Part shown: positions 1-8,114 of the stretch, one piece after another | Numbering within the stretch: position 1 is the first letter of the stretch | How the letters are laid out: each line of letters opens with the position of its first letter | Source of the DNA: a virus | Strand: one strand, 5' to 3' | Length of the DNA: 46,495 nucleotides | Virus record (IMG/VR): IMGVR_UViG_3300006033_000007 | Location: 1-46,495 of that record | The notes under the pieces: generated by a model | What the model was told of the DNA's origin: nothing | The model's database searches: none | What the model saw: the letters and a program-made list of their open reading frames with translations, nothing else | Made by a program: the position numbers and the translations under genes

Positions 1-90
1 TTTCACCGGCCACAGAAACGCCGTCAACGGTACCAGCCGTCAGAACGATCGAGCATTCGCTGCCTGCCGCATAGAATGTCCCGTCTGCGC
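1..90. repeat. Terminal direct repeat, left copy
   Basis: Bases 1-90 are identical to 46406-46495. A fibre-like gene reads in frame across the join. This is the end overlap expected from assembling a circular or circularly permuted genome, so unique length is about 46,405. A true short terminal repeat is possible but less likely, because the repeat lies inside a coding frame. Confidence 0.95.
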
Positions 91-298
91 TGAGATCAAT
101 GGTCACATGGTTGAGGCCCGTGACCGAGTCAAAGTCTGTCGTCAGGGTTATTCCGCTGTCATCTTCGGTCGTGCCGCTGGATTTATAGACCCGGACCAAA
201 GGCGTTCCGGCCAGAAGAAAAGGCTGACCTGTTGTAAATTGCCGTGATGTGAAATTGAAATCGACTACACCGCCGACTGGGAAATCACCGAGATACAT
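1..298 (-). CDS. Tail fibre / receptor-binding-like protein, N-terminal part (gene crosses the window ends)
   Basis: This holds the first 99 codons of a 379-residue protein that continues at 46405 and stops at 45564. The start is ATG at 298, overlapping the TAA of the upstream 621-residue gene (TAATG). The N-terminus begins MYLGDFPVGGVVDFNFTS and continues with short beta-strand-like segments. It resembles the BppU-like N-terminal domain that attaches receptor-binding proteins to baseplates in other phages. That assignment is by pattern only. Its position between fibre-like and head genes fits a virion surface protein. Reading frame and length (1140 bases including the stop) are exact across the junction. 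Confidence 0.7.
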   Translation of the reverse strand, partial: MYLGDFPVGGVVDFNFTSRQFTTGQPFLLAGTPLVRVYKSSGTTEDDSGITLTTDFDSVTGLNHVTIDLSADGTFYAAGSECSIVLTAGTVDGVSVAGE

Positions 299-2163
299 TA
301 GACCAGGCCTCCTCGACCAATCAGCTTAAGGCCCCCACCGCTGCCACCAGCGCCAGATGCTCCAGCGATGTAAATATTTGCAGCCGACAGGCTCTTTCCT
401 TCTTTTACTGTAATTCTTCCGCCGTTGAAATTCAGGTTGCTTCCTATGACGACATTATCATTGACGTACATGTTGTAGTTATCTCTGGGGGTGCTGCCAA
501 ACGTTGAATTAGAACCAGCAGCCAGATTTACCGGGCCTCTCAATGTAATCGTCGGAGCAGTCGATACACTGGCAGCGGTAATTAATGCCCCCGCTGAACC
601 AATGATCTCGTCGAAATAGACAGTTCCGTTCACAACCTGGAGCTGGTTATTTGTGTTGATATCGAATCCGGCACTATCGAATGTCCCAGTGTCAACAGCA
701 AAAGAAGACCCGAAATATGCGTCCGATGAAAGATACAGAACGTCATTGGCTGGCATGTTCACAATCACAGGGGTAGTAATCGGGTTTGTTCCCGTGGAAA
801 GATAAATCGTTCCTCTTCCGAAATATCTTGCAGTGTTTGTTCCCGAGTGCGTGACATTGTTGCTATAGATCATGTCGCCAAAAAATCGCATCACGTTTGT
901 AGCCCTGTTCACTGTCACGGTGTTGACGATTGCCGACATATCAATGTTTGATACATAGCCAATTGACATTGACAGGGTGCCGCCGTTTGCACCGAATGAA
1001 TTGGCGTCGAATATCGCCGTATCTTGTGGAAGAGGGACGCGGCCCGTTCCTCCGGTGCCACCTGAAGAGCTTGCCCATCTGCCCGCTGTAGTCCATGTGG
1101 TCGCCGCCCCGACCCAATATTGGCTTGCCGCAGCCGTGAAGGTAATGCCGGAATTATTCCCGCCGTCACCTGATCCGCCTGTGATGGCCGACAGATTCCA
1201 GTTCCCAGCGCCTGCGCCGACCATATCCTGAATTATGCATCGTGCAGCAGAAACAGTTGCTGCCGTGATTGTTCTTTGAGTTCCCGGGGTATCAGATGTC
1301 AGTAGAATGCGCTGCGTGTCGGTCCCGCCGCCGCTCAGGGTGAATGTGCCAGTGACTGTTTGGTTTCCGCCTAGGACATACGATCCGGTTGAAACGCTAG
1401 ACGCCGCTGACATATTCAGCGTCCCAAACGTATTGTCTCCCGTTATTATGATAGAGCCAGTCGTCAGTGTTGAGCTTGAGAATGAAAGGAAGCTGTTTCC
1501 TCCCAGTCGAATATTCTGGGTGACGCTGGTCGCGGTGGACGTTATAGATGCGCCGGATCCGTTCACTGTCAGGCTTGATCCAGTGAGATCTAGTGTCGCA
1601 GTCTGATTCCCCATAGCAATTGTCGATGATCCGAGATTCAGAACCTTTGTGTCCGTTCCGTTCGTGGTGATGAACTGTGAACTTGAACCGGCCACTGTAA
1701 ACGTGAACCCATTGGTATCAAGAGTCCCGGCGCGCAGATCCCAAAGAACACTTGAGCTTGCATTGGCCTGAAGTATCCATTCGCCGCCAATTCCGCTGAA
1801 TCTTATATTTGTGTTCTTCGATCCTGTGTCGATCGTTTTGCCTGTCGTGGTCGCGGCCATTTCGATATAAGCAGATCCGCCCGGGCTGTACGTCATTCCC
1901 GAAACGAGCGTCAGATTTCCGTACACCTGAATGACCGTTGTTCCTGTCTGGGCGATGGTCCCCGTGAATCCCGTACAGTTCAGATTGGCGCAGGGGACGG
2001 TACCAGCAATCGTGCACGTTCCAGTGCTGTTCGCGTCGAAGAAAACATTATCGCCAGAAGTTGGAACCGATGCGCCGCCAGCGCCCCCAGATGTGGTTGA
2101 CCAGTTCGTCGTGTTGACACCATTCCACGTACCGCTTCCGCCCCTCCAATATCTATCTGCCAT
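298..2163 (-). CDS. Large beta-rich fibre/adhesin-like virion protein
   Basis: This 621-residue protein is dominated by Gly, Ser, Thr and Asn, with short alternating strands such as those of beta-helix or adhesin-like tail proteins. It contains two copies of one module. The first starts at about residue 5 (YWRGGSGTW ... NVFFDANS) and the second at about residue 349 (YWVGAATTW ... TAIFDANS). The start ATG at 2163 overlaps the upstream 160-residue gene by 11 bases. The stop overlaps the next fibre-like gene by one base, so they are probably cotranslated. No catalytic motif was recognised. Likely exposed on the virion; the receptor is unknown. Confidence 0.65.
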   Translation of the reverse strand: MADRYWRGGSGTWNGVNTTNWSTTSGGAGGASVPTSGDNVFFDANSTGTCTIAGTVPCANLNCTGFTGTIAQTGTTVIQVYGNLTLVSGMTYSPGGSAYIEMAATTTGKTIDTGSKNTNIRFSGIGGEWILQANASSSVLWDLRAGTLDTNGFTFTVAGSSSQFITTNGTDTKVLNLGSSTIAMGNQTATLDLTGSSLTVNGSGASITSTATSVTQNIRLGGNSFLSFSSSTLTTGSIIITGDNTFGTLNMSAASSVSTGSYVLGGNQTVTGTFTLSGGGTDTQRILLTSDTPGTQRTITAATVSAARCIIQDMVGAGAGNWNLSAITGGSGDGGNNSGITFTAAASQYWVGAATTWTTAGRWASSSGGTGGTGRVPLPQDTAIFDANSFGANGGTLSMSIGYVSNIDMSAIVNTVTVNRATNVMRFFGDMIYSNNVTHSGTNTARYFGRGTIYLSTGTNPITTPVIVNMPANDVLYLSSDAYFGSSFAVDTGTFDSAGFDINTNNQLQVVNGTVYFDEIIGSAGALITAASVSTAPTITLRGPVNLAAGSNSTFGSTPRDNYNMYVNDNVVIGSNLNFNGGRITVKEGKSLSAANIYIAGASGAGGSGGGLKLIGRGGLV

Positions 2164-2635
2164 TTTTCACCTTTACTCCGATCGGTCGCCCGTCTTTGTC
2201 GCGCACGATGACCTTTTCAGACGATACGGCATTTATGAGCTTGTCTATTTTGGCTGACAGATCGTCGATTTTCTTTTCCAGAGCGCGGGTGTCAGCAGGC
2301 TTAATGGCAGAGATCTGAGCTGATATTTTGGCCATCCAGGCGACCATATTCTTGTCGTCTTGCTTCGGTATGGACCGGATCGCTTCACGGATTGCATCCA
2401 GGTGCGGGGTCAGATCGGCTGCCTTCATGGCAACGCCAGCGGCCTTTATGGCGTCTAGCTGCTTTTTAAAACCCTCCGAAATAGCCTTGTTCGTTTCCTT
2501 CAGCAGGGGATTAGGATCTGGCAGATCGACCTTCGGCTGGATCTTCAGGTGCTTTTTCACTTCCCGATCGATCTGCTCGTCAGTTACCTCATTGGGAAAT
2601 TCAAGGACATCGCCTTCGACTTCGACGCGTTTCAT
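2153..2635 (-). CDS. Hypothetical helical virion-associated protein
   Basis: This 160-residue charged protein has a short N-terminal motif (DVLEFPNEVTDEQIDREV) of a kind found in small phage structural proteins. A long helical, probably coiled-coil stretch follows at about residues 45-145, with repeated Ile/Ala/Leu heptads. It ends in a short beta-like tail (VIVRDKDGRPIGVKV). The ATG at 2635 overlaps the portal stop (TAATG), so translation is probably coupled to the portal gene. It lies between portal and fibre-like genes, suggesting a virion or assembly role. No function is assigned. Confidence 0.55.
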   Translation of the reverse strand: MKRVEVEGDVLEFPNEVTDEQIDREVKKHLKIQPKVDLPDPNPLLKETNKAISEGFKKQLDAIKAAGVAMKAADLTPHLDAIREAIRSIPKQDDKNMVAWMAKISAQISAIKPADTRALEKKIDDLSAKIDKLINAVSSEKVIVRDKDGRPIGVKVKNGR

Positions 2636-4101
2636 TATTCCACCCGGGTTGCTACTTTACGGCCCTTGCCATCGTATACATGGACAATGGTCTTTTCTTT
2701 CTCGTCCTTGCTGTTCTCTACCTCGTCGCCGCCGCCAACCAGATAGTCTCCTTCGACAGGTGGCAGCGCGTCCGTGCTTTCATCCAGCTCGATCGGCAAC
2801 AGACCGCCGAGGTTTATGGCCTGCTTTGCTTCCTTTCCCTCGGCCAGGCCGGAATTGTAAGACGCCATGATCCGGTTGAATTCATGATTTTTAACGACCT
2901 CTTCCTGGTCAGCAGGCAGGATGCGAAGGGACGGCCATTCCAGCTTTAGATCATCCGGCATGAACCCGAAGACTTTCTGGCAGGCGATGGTCACAATGTC
3001 GATGACCTGATACTTGATCGGGCCTCTGATCTCGCCCTCGATCATGGCGTTATAATTCTCGATGTCGTCCTCTCCAGCGTTAAACCCGGCTGCGCTGATA
3101 CCGAACAGCTTGGTTATTGGCATTTTCAGATCGGCTGCAAGCCCTTGGCGGATCTGGACCAGCATTTCGGCCAGACCCGTGAAGGTCATTTCCTTCTGCT
3201 CGTACTCGTCGTTGATGTCCATGGTCAGAGCGCTGTTATAATTCTTGATCATGTTCGCATGCTGGATGCGATTGGATACCCTCTGGGTGCCACCAGCCGT
3301 CAGCAGGGCCTCGTTAAATCCCTTCATGCGATAGACGTCGATCTTTGCTTCGTCCATCAGCTCGAAAATGACGTTCTGGTTCTTGAGGTACTGATTGAAT
3401 GTCCGGACGACCTTTTCCAAGACAGACATTCCCCAGCCCCGCAGTCGCGGACGAATGAATGAAGGAGGCTCTTTTCCGAAGAACCTATAGACGCGGGAAG
3501 GATGTATCTTGTGGCCGTAATAATCAAAAGGCTGATCCGAGTCCAGGAACTCCTCGTCCTGCGGGTCGATGTCGCCCTCACGGTTAAGCCTGTTGTGGTA
3601 AAGCTCCCACATATCGACGGGCCTGAATTCGATAGGCGTCTTTTCGTTGATGGCCTTTAGGTTCAGAGGTGTGCGCGGATCCTGGTCTGTAATGATCAGG
3701 ATTGCCCCGCCGCCATACAGGCGCGCCCACTTAGCTGCCTGAATGATGGAACGAAATACGCCACGGCGTTCGCAGAAGTCCATCAGCTTTTCAAGATCTT
3801 CCGGGTCGAGCTGTCCGGATTTGAGAACAACCCCGCTGCGGAAGGCATCGTCGACGGGCTGATCGACCAAGGTTTGTACGATTCCATGCTCGACGTACAT
3901 TTCCGAGATCATCTGCCGCATATTGGAAATGAGGTACCAGCGGTTATTGATCCACATGGTATCGGCCTGCGACAGCTGGGTACCATATCCCCCCATCGGG
4001 AAAAGCCCGTAATTTGTCAGGGATGACGCAAGATTTCCGAGGCTGTTCAGGATCTGCTCATCGTTTCTGATCTGAAGCTCTTTCCCAGTACGTTCGGACA
4101 T
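2635..4101 (-). CDS. Portal protein (DUF1073 / HI1409-type)
   Basis: This 488-residue protein resembles the DUF1073 portal family, the ring at the capsid vertex through which DNA is packaged and ejected. Recognisable parts are the N-terminal MYVEHGIVQTLVDQPVDDAF region (about 90-110), a glycine-rich WARLYGGGAILI segment (about 145-156), and the later KLFGISAAGFNAGEDD stretch (about 333-348). It directly follows the large terminase gene on the same strand, as usual. Some family members carry a C-terminal Acb1-like 2H domain. This one does not: it ends in an acidic linker and a short tail. A 2H domain is found instead in the MuF-type protein at 43795-45201. Confidence 0.9.
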   Translation of the reverse strand: MSERTGKELQIRNDEQILNSLGNLASSLTNYGLFPMGGYGTQLSQADTMWINNRWYLISNMRQMISEMYVEHGIVQTLVDQPVDDAFRSGVVLKSGQLDPEDLEKLMDFCERRGVFRSIIQAAKWARLYGGGAILIITDQDPRTPLNLKAINEKTPIEFRPVDMWELYHNRLNREGDIDPQDEEFLDSDQPFDYYGHKIHPSRVYRFFGKEPPSFIRPRLRGWGMSVLEKVVRTFNQYLKNQNVIFELMDEAKIDVYRMKGFNEALLTAGGTQRVSNRIQHANMIKNYNSALTMDINDEYEQKEMTFTGLAEMLVQIRQGLAADLKMPITKLFGISAAGFNAGEDDIENYNAMIEGEIRGPIKYQVIDIVTIACQKVFGFMPDDLKLEWPSLRILPADQEEVVKNHEFNRIMASYNSGLAEGKEAKQAINLGGLLPIELDESTDALPPVEGDYLVGGGDEVENSKDEKEKTIVHVYDGKGRKVATRVE

Positions 4102-4124
4102 TGAATCCCGTTCCTTTCCTGCTG

Positions 4125-5744
4125 TCAGACCACGTCAAAAATGCTGATCTCTCTGCAGGGATTATACACAGCGACAAAAGCATCAGCAAGGTTCGGGGAT
4201 TTGGCTCCATTCGGCACCTTGTCGACAATCGTTTTCCCTTCGCCGTTCTTTTTGCGGGTTGGCTGGGACAGCTCCCGGACCAGCTTCTCCAGGCACTTGA
4301 TTTCACTGGAAATGCTGATCAGCTCGTCGGGCGGGAATTTCTTTCCCTTGGTTATGGCCTGATAGGTTTTGTAAAATCTGGTCCGGGTCCGAAACCATGC
4401 CTGGGCTTTCAGGTTGCCGTACTGGTCCTTGTTCGTGATCGATCGGCTGTCTCCGGGGATAACCGGGTCGTCGGGATCCAGGACGGCTGCGCCTGCGTTC
4501 CAGGGGTAAAGCGGCAGGCTTTCCGGGCATGTCCCGTTTTCACGCATATGGCTGACCTCGACGCGGAAGCCGACCCCGACCCCGATTGAATCGTAATACA
4601 GCTCCTTGATCCCGTTCTCCAGGCACTCCGGTACCGCGCGCTGGGCAGCGTCCCCGGCCTCACCGCCCCAGTGATCGGCATAAAAGCAGACAATCCCGTG
4701 CCGCATGACCAGGGCGTTTCTGTCGCCGCCGCCATCCGCCACGTCCTGCATGGCCGACTTGATGCCCTCGACCGGGATTTTCAATTTCACATGGGCATCG
4801 ATTGCGGCCTTGACCCATTGGGCAGGAATGATGACGCGATCCACGGCCCCCGCATAGTCCCGATCGACCTCCTGGGCAAACAGGTGGAGCATGCCCTCCT
4901 CTTCGGCCTTATTCCGGCGCGCATCGTACCACTCCTGCGTTTTCCCTGGATGGTGCCGCCAATCCATGATGAACACCCGGGTCTTTTTCTTCGGCATGGC
5001 CTTGCCAGGTTCCCATTCTTCCCCCGCATTCCGGCGATTATAGAACACGTTGGCGGTACCATTGACGGATGAAATGTCGATCTGGACGTCCGTATTGTCC
5101 CCCAGCGCCGCCTCGATCTTCTCAGGGCGTTCATAGTGGGCTGACTCGTCCTTGAAATACATCGTCGAACGACCGCCACGGCCAATCTGGTCCCCGGTTT
5201 CCCCGGCGATGTTACCCCCGGTTTTGCGCGCGAGGATCTTCATACTCGGGGCATCGTTTTCCATGTCGAACTCTTCTGGCAGGAAAAACGGCGGCAGGCT
5301 GCGGAGGACGATACGCATCTTCTCGAATATGCTGTCGGGGTTTCCCAGCTCGTCGACCAGATTGGCGCGCCGGGATCCCCAGCCGATCGACACGCCTTCC
5401 ACGAACAAGAACAGCCAGACGGAAAAGCAAACGCATACCCAGGTGGCACCCATATCCCGGCATTTCTCGATTAAGCCGTCTTCGCCGTCGACGTAGCATT
5501 CGTACAGGAACTGGACCAATTCCTCCTGACGGGGGAAAAGGTTAAACGGCATCGTTTTGGGGACGGGGGACTTTTGACGGGGGTCGTATGTCATGCACCA
5601 ATCGTTGATGAATGCCACACAGCCCTTCCAGCCGGATCGATAGTAATCCATCGCCTGCGCCATTGCAGCCTCGTCACTGGTCAGCAATTCCAGCAAGCGC
5701 GCGCGTCGATAAAACTCTTTAGAAAAATCCGGAGGCCATTGCAT
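4125..5744 (-). CDS. terL: Terminase large subunit
   Basis: This 539-residue packaging motor combines an N-terminal ATPase and a C-terminal RNase H-fold nuclease. The Walker A-like segment is KCRDMGATW (94-102), a deviant form common in terminases. Walker B is TMYFKDES with D199 and E200. Nuclease acidic residues are likely D334 (MQDVADGGGD), D385 (LYYDSIG) and D521 (NLADAF). It powers translocation of DNA through the portal and cuts the concatemer. The gene sits just upstream of the portal gene and downstream of the small terminase and two tiny genes. The packaging strategy (cos or pac) cannot be told from this sequence. Confidence 0.93.
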   Translation of the reverse strand: MQWPPDFSKEFYRRARLLELLTSDEAAMAQAMDYYRSGWKGCVAFINDWCMTYDPRQKSPVPKTMPFNLFPRQEELVQFLYECYVDGEDGLIEKCRDMGATWVCVCFSVWLFLFVEGVSIGWGSRRANLVDELGNPDSIFEKMRIVLRSLPPFFLPEEFDMENDAPSMKILARKTGGNIAGETGDQIGRGGRSTMYFKDESAHYERPEKIEAALGDNTDVQIDISSVNGTANVFYNRRNAGEEWEPGKAMPKKKTRVFIMDWRHHPGKTQEWYDARRNKAEEEGMLHLFAQEVDRDYAGAVDRVIIPAQWVKAAIDAHVKLKIPVEGIKSAMQDVADGGGDRNALVMRHGIVCFYADHWGGEAGDAAQRAVPECLENGIKELYYDSIGVGVGFRVEVSHMRENGTCPESLPLYPWNAGAAVLDPDDPVIPGDSRSITNKDQYGNLKAQAWFRTRTRFYKTYQAITKGKKFPPDELISISSEIKCLEKLVRELSQPTRKKNGEGKTIVDKVPNGAKSPNLADAFVAVYNPCREISIFDVV

Positions 5745-5784
5745 GATTTAAAGATACAGATTCCTGGCAATTGCCACAATAAGC

Positions 5785-5816
5785 AAGAGGGCAACGGTTT
5801 TACCCGTCACCCTCTT
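5785..5816. other. Imperfect hairpin upstream of terL
   Basis: AAGAGGG (5785-5791) pairs with CCCTCTT (5810-5816). An additional ACGG/CCGT inner stem lies inside a two-base internal loop. It sits in the roughly 108-base gap between a 68-residue gene and terL. There is no clear T-run, so a terminator is not supported. RNA processing, translation control or a packaging signal are all possible. Confidence 0.35.
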
Positions 5817-5852
5817 ACCTCGGAGCGCTACGCCCAGATCGCAGGAATATTT

Positions 5853-6059
5853 TTAGCCGTTAATGGGAAAGACGTCAAAGACTTCTTTCGTGGATCTTTT
5901 GACACAGATGGCATTGACGTGGCTGGCTCTCTTCTGGACCTGTGCTTCAGCCCGGATGCAGGCCTGCTGTGATGGCAGAAGCATCCCCTTGTCTCCTGGG
6001 ACGACGACATTCGTTCCGGCGATCATCAGTATCAAGACCCAATCCCAGACGGCGTTCAT
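5853..6059 (-). CDS. Small membrane or exported hypothetical protein
   Basis: This is a 68-residue protein starting MNAVWDWVLILMIAG, a hydrophobic N-terminus that could be a signal peptide or membrane anchor. The remainder has two cysteines (QQACIRAEAQV and NAICVKR) spaced as in small exported phage proteins. I chose the ATG at 6059, which overlaps the upstream stop as ATGA, over a longer reading from 6131 that would overlap the upstream gene further. It lies between the small and large terminase genes. The function is unknown. Confidence 0.5.
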   Translation of the reverse strand: MNAVWDWVLILMIAGTNVVVPGDKGMLLPSQQACIRAEAQVQKRASHVNAICVKRSTKEVFDVFPING

Positions 6060-6244
6060 CGCGCACCTCCGAAGCATGTCTTGCCGATGCTGATTTCGTT
6101 GATCTTGTCGGGATTGTTCCGGTGGTACCATTGTCCGGGCAGCAGCTTAGGATCTGTGGCGATAAAATCCTTCACCCCTTGATGGCGCAAGCGTACGGCG
6201 TCCTTCACGGAAAATACGGTGGTGGATGCGGTTCTGTTTCTCAT
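6056..6244 (-). CDS. Hypothetical protein, 62 residues
   Basis: This is a short basic protein (MRNRTASTTVFSVKDAV...). Its ATG at 6244 overlaps the small-terminase stop as ATGA, and its own stop overlaps the next gene the same way. The tight overlaps on both sides are the main evidence that it is translated. No domain was recognised. Location in the terminase cluster suggests late expression. Confidence 0.45.
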   Translation of the reverse strand: MRNRTASTTVFSVKDAVRLRHQGVKDFIATDPKLLPGQWYHRNNPDKINEISIGKTCFGGAR

Positions 6245-6714
6245 TTCTTTTCCCCTTCTTTGAGAGCAGCGATCATGGCGAAATAGGCTTTACCCGCCTG
6301 CTCGGCGTTCAGGCCTGCGGACATTTTTAGCGCGGATCCATCGGGGTTCTCAAGTACTTTAGTTTCCTTGATCTTGCCGTACAGGGTGTCCTGGATTTCC
6401 TGGATGGCGCGTATTTCGCCCTTCAGCGCGCGATTGACCAAGGCGGCATTGATGCCCTCTTCCACGGTGATCGATTTCCGGCTCGGGTCCAGGGGATGCT
6501 CGACATCGGCCATTTTGCCGTCTGCGCCTTTTTTCTTCAGGGTCAGGGCCAGCATTTCGCGGAGGATGGTGTCGCGGTTACGCGTACCTTTGGCCTTACC
6601 TTTTGGGTTTCCTGATTGGCCCTTTTTCCAAGGCGGAGCAGGCTGCAGCGTGGCGAGACATTTCGGGTTCGTGGGCTTTTTCGGTTTGCTGGGGTCTTTA
6701 GGGGGCTGGGGCAT
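6241..6714 (-). CDS. terS: Terminase small subunit-like protein (DUF5681-type N-terminus)
   Basis: This 157-residue protein is rich in Pro and Lys at its N-terminus, followed by WKKGQSGNPKGKAKGTRNRD (29-48), the signature of DUF5681 proteins often found before terminase genes. The middle (VEEGINAALVNRALKGEIRAIQEI) looks helical. It probably recognises phage DNA and hands it to the large subunit. The assignment rests on the motif and on position two small genes upstream of terL, so a DNA-binding accessory role cannot be excluded. Confidence 0.7.
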   Translation of the reverse strand: MPQPPKDPSKPKKPTNPKCLATLQPAPPWKKGQSGNPKGKAKGTRNRDTILREMLALTLKKKGADGKMADVEHPLDPSRKSITVEEGINAALVNRALKGEIRAIQEIQDTLYGKIKETKVLENPDGSALKMSAGLNAEQAGKAYFAMIAALKEGEKK

Positions 6715-6741
6715 TTCTGCCTCGATTCTCGCGTAATCGGG

Positions 6742-8034
6742 TTAAGGTTTAAGGCTATCGAACAAAGCACCATCGCTCTCGCGGGTTGCCATTTTGCCGG
6801 TGAAAGTTTGCCAGCGGCGCACGATGACATCGGCGTATTTCGGGTCGTATTCCATCAGGCGTGCCTTGCGCCCGGACTTCTCGCAAGCGATCAGCGTGGA
6901 TCCAGAACCGCCGAACATATCGAGGACGATCTGCTGGCCGAGGCTGCTGTTCTCGATGGCCTCCAGCGGCAGCGCGACAGGCTTCTGGGTTGGATGGACG
7001 TAGTTGGCCTGAGCATCCCTGCCGATATTCCAGACGGTCGTTTTGGCCCGGTCACCGCAGTAGAAATGCGACCCTTTGCCGTCTTTCCAGCCGTACAGGA
7101 TCGGCTCATGCTGGGCGCGGTAATCCTGCCAGCCCATGCCTGCTGATTGCTTCAGCCAGATGATGGTCGATGATTTCTTGAACCGTTCGCCGAAGGTCTT
7201 TTCGAACGCCAGCTTAGGCCCGGTCTGGCTGTCCGGATGACAGACGTAGATGCAGGCCAGTGGCCGCATGACGTCCTTTGCCACGTCAAAAACATCAGAC
7301 AGGAAGCGGTCAAACTCGGCATCGGACATCGAGTCGTTTTCGATCTGGCCCCCGAAGCGGTTTTCTCCGCCTACATGCCGATTGGACTCGTACGCCACGT
7401 TGTACGGCGGGTCGGTGAAAACCAGATCAGCAAGCCCGCCAGCCATCAGCATCGCCATCTGACCGTCCTCGGTGCTATCGCCGCACATGACCCTGTGGTC
7501 GCCCAGCAGCCAGACATCGCCGACCTTGCTGACGGGGGAAACAGGCAGATCGGGGGCCTTGTCATCGTCTCCGGTACCAGGATTCTTCGGGGCTGTCAGG
7601 TGGCTGATCTCGAGGTCGTCAAATCCCGTGAAGCTCAGATCAAAATCCATTCCCTGCAGCTCGGACAGCTCGATGGACAGCAGATCCTTGTCCCAGCCCG
7701 ACTCGGTGGCTATGCGGTTATCGGCCAGCATGTAGGCCCTCTTTTCCGCTTCGGTCAGATGGTCTGCCAGAATGCACGGGACGGTTTCCATCCCCAGCTT
7801 TTGCGCAGCCAGTACGCGGCCATGGCCAGCGATAATCCCGTTGCTCCCGTCGATGATGACCGGGTTCAGGAACTTGAATTTGCGGATTGATGCCGCGATC
7901 TTTTCGACCTGACTGTCGGAATGAGTTCGCGCGTTTCGGGCGTTCGGAATGAGTTCGCGCGTTTCGGGCGTTCGGAATGAGTTCGCGCGTTTCGCGGAAT
8001 TCAAGTTTTTGAGCTGCTGCAGCAGCTGGTGCAT
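6742..8034 (-). CDS. ParB-like domain fused to beta-class DNA methyltransferase
   Basis: This 430-residue protein has a ParB/sulfiredoxin-like domain (about 25-145, with VIIDGSNGIIAGHGR at 59-73) followed by an N4/N6 DNA methyltransferase with TDPPYNVAYE (DPPY at 208-211) and a later DMFGGSGST SAM-binding motif. The order DPPY before FGGSG is the beta class. It would methylate adenine or cytosine amino groups in a specific DNA site; the site is unknown. The first about 35 residues are encoded by a 28-bp tandem repeat read in successive frames. Another ATG at 8047, in a different frame, reads MGKPNAPAAAAAQKLEFRE and would join the conserved RELIPNARNARTHSDSQ if one repeat unit were absent. The annotated start may therefore be a fallback. 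Confidence 0.88.
   Translation of the reverse strand: MHQLLQQLKNLNSAKRANSFRTPETRELIPNARNARTHSDSQVEKIAASIRKFKFLNPVIIDGSNGIIAGHGRVLAAQKLGMETVPCILADHLTEAEKRAYMLADNRIATESGWDKDLLSIELSELQGMDFDLSFTGFDDLEISHLTAPKNPGTGDDDKAPDLPVSPVSKVGDVWLLGDHRVMCGDSTEDGQMAMLMAGGLADLVFTDPPYNVAYESNRHVGGENRFGGQIENDSMSDAEFDRFLSDVFDVAKDVMRPLACIYVCHPDSQTGPKLAFEKTFGERFKKSSTIIWLKQSAGMGWQDYRAQHEPILYGWKDGKGSHFYCGDRAKTTVWNIGRDAQANYVHPTQKPVALPLEAIENSSLGQQIVLDMFGGSGSTLIACEKSGRKARLMEYDPKYADVIVRRWQTFTGKMATRESDGALFDSLKP
7916..7994. repeat. 28-bp tandem repeat (2.8 copies) at the start of the methyltransferase gene
   Basis: Units begin at 7916, 7944 and 7972; the third is 23 bases long. All copies match exactly. The unit length is 28, one more than a multiple of three, so each added or lost unit shifts the reading frame. 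In the present frame the three copies read KRANSFRTP, ETRELIPNA and RNARTHSDS. Confidence 0.95.
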
Positions 8035-8114
8035 TTGGCTTTCCCATAGTTTTATTATTACCTCTGTCGTTTCCGAAAATCAACACGTTGAAAATATCAT
8101 TGAATTACAGTGTC

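Noticed and set aside
6542-6830. Alternative frame covering the small terminase and methylase end
   Set aside because: It overlaps two well supported genes and lacks motifs.
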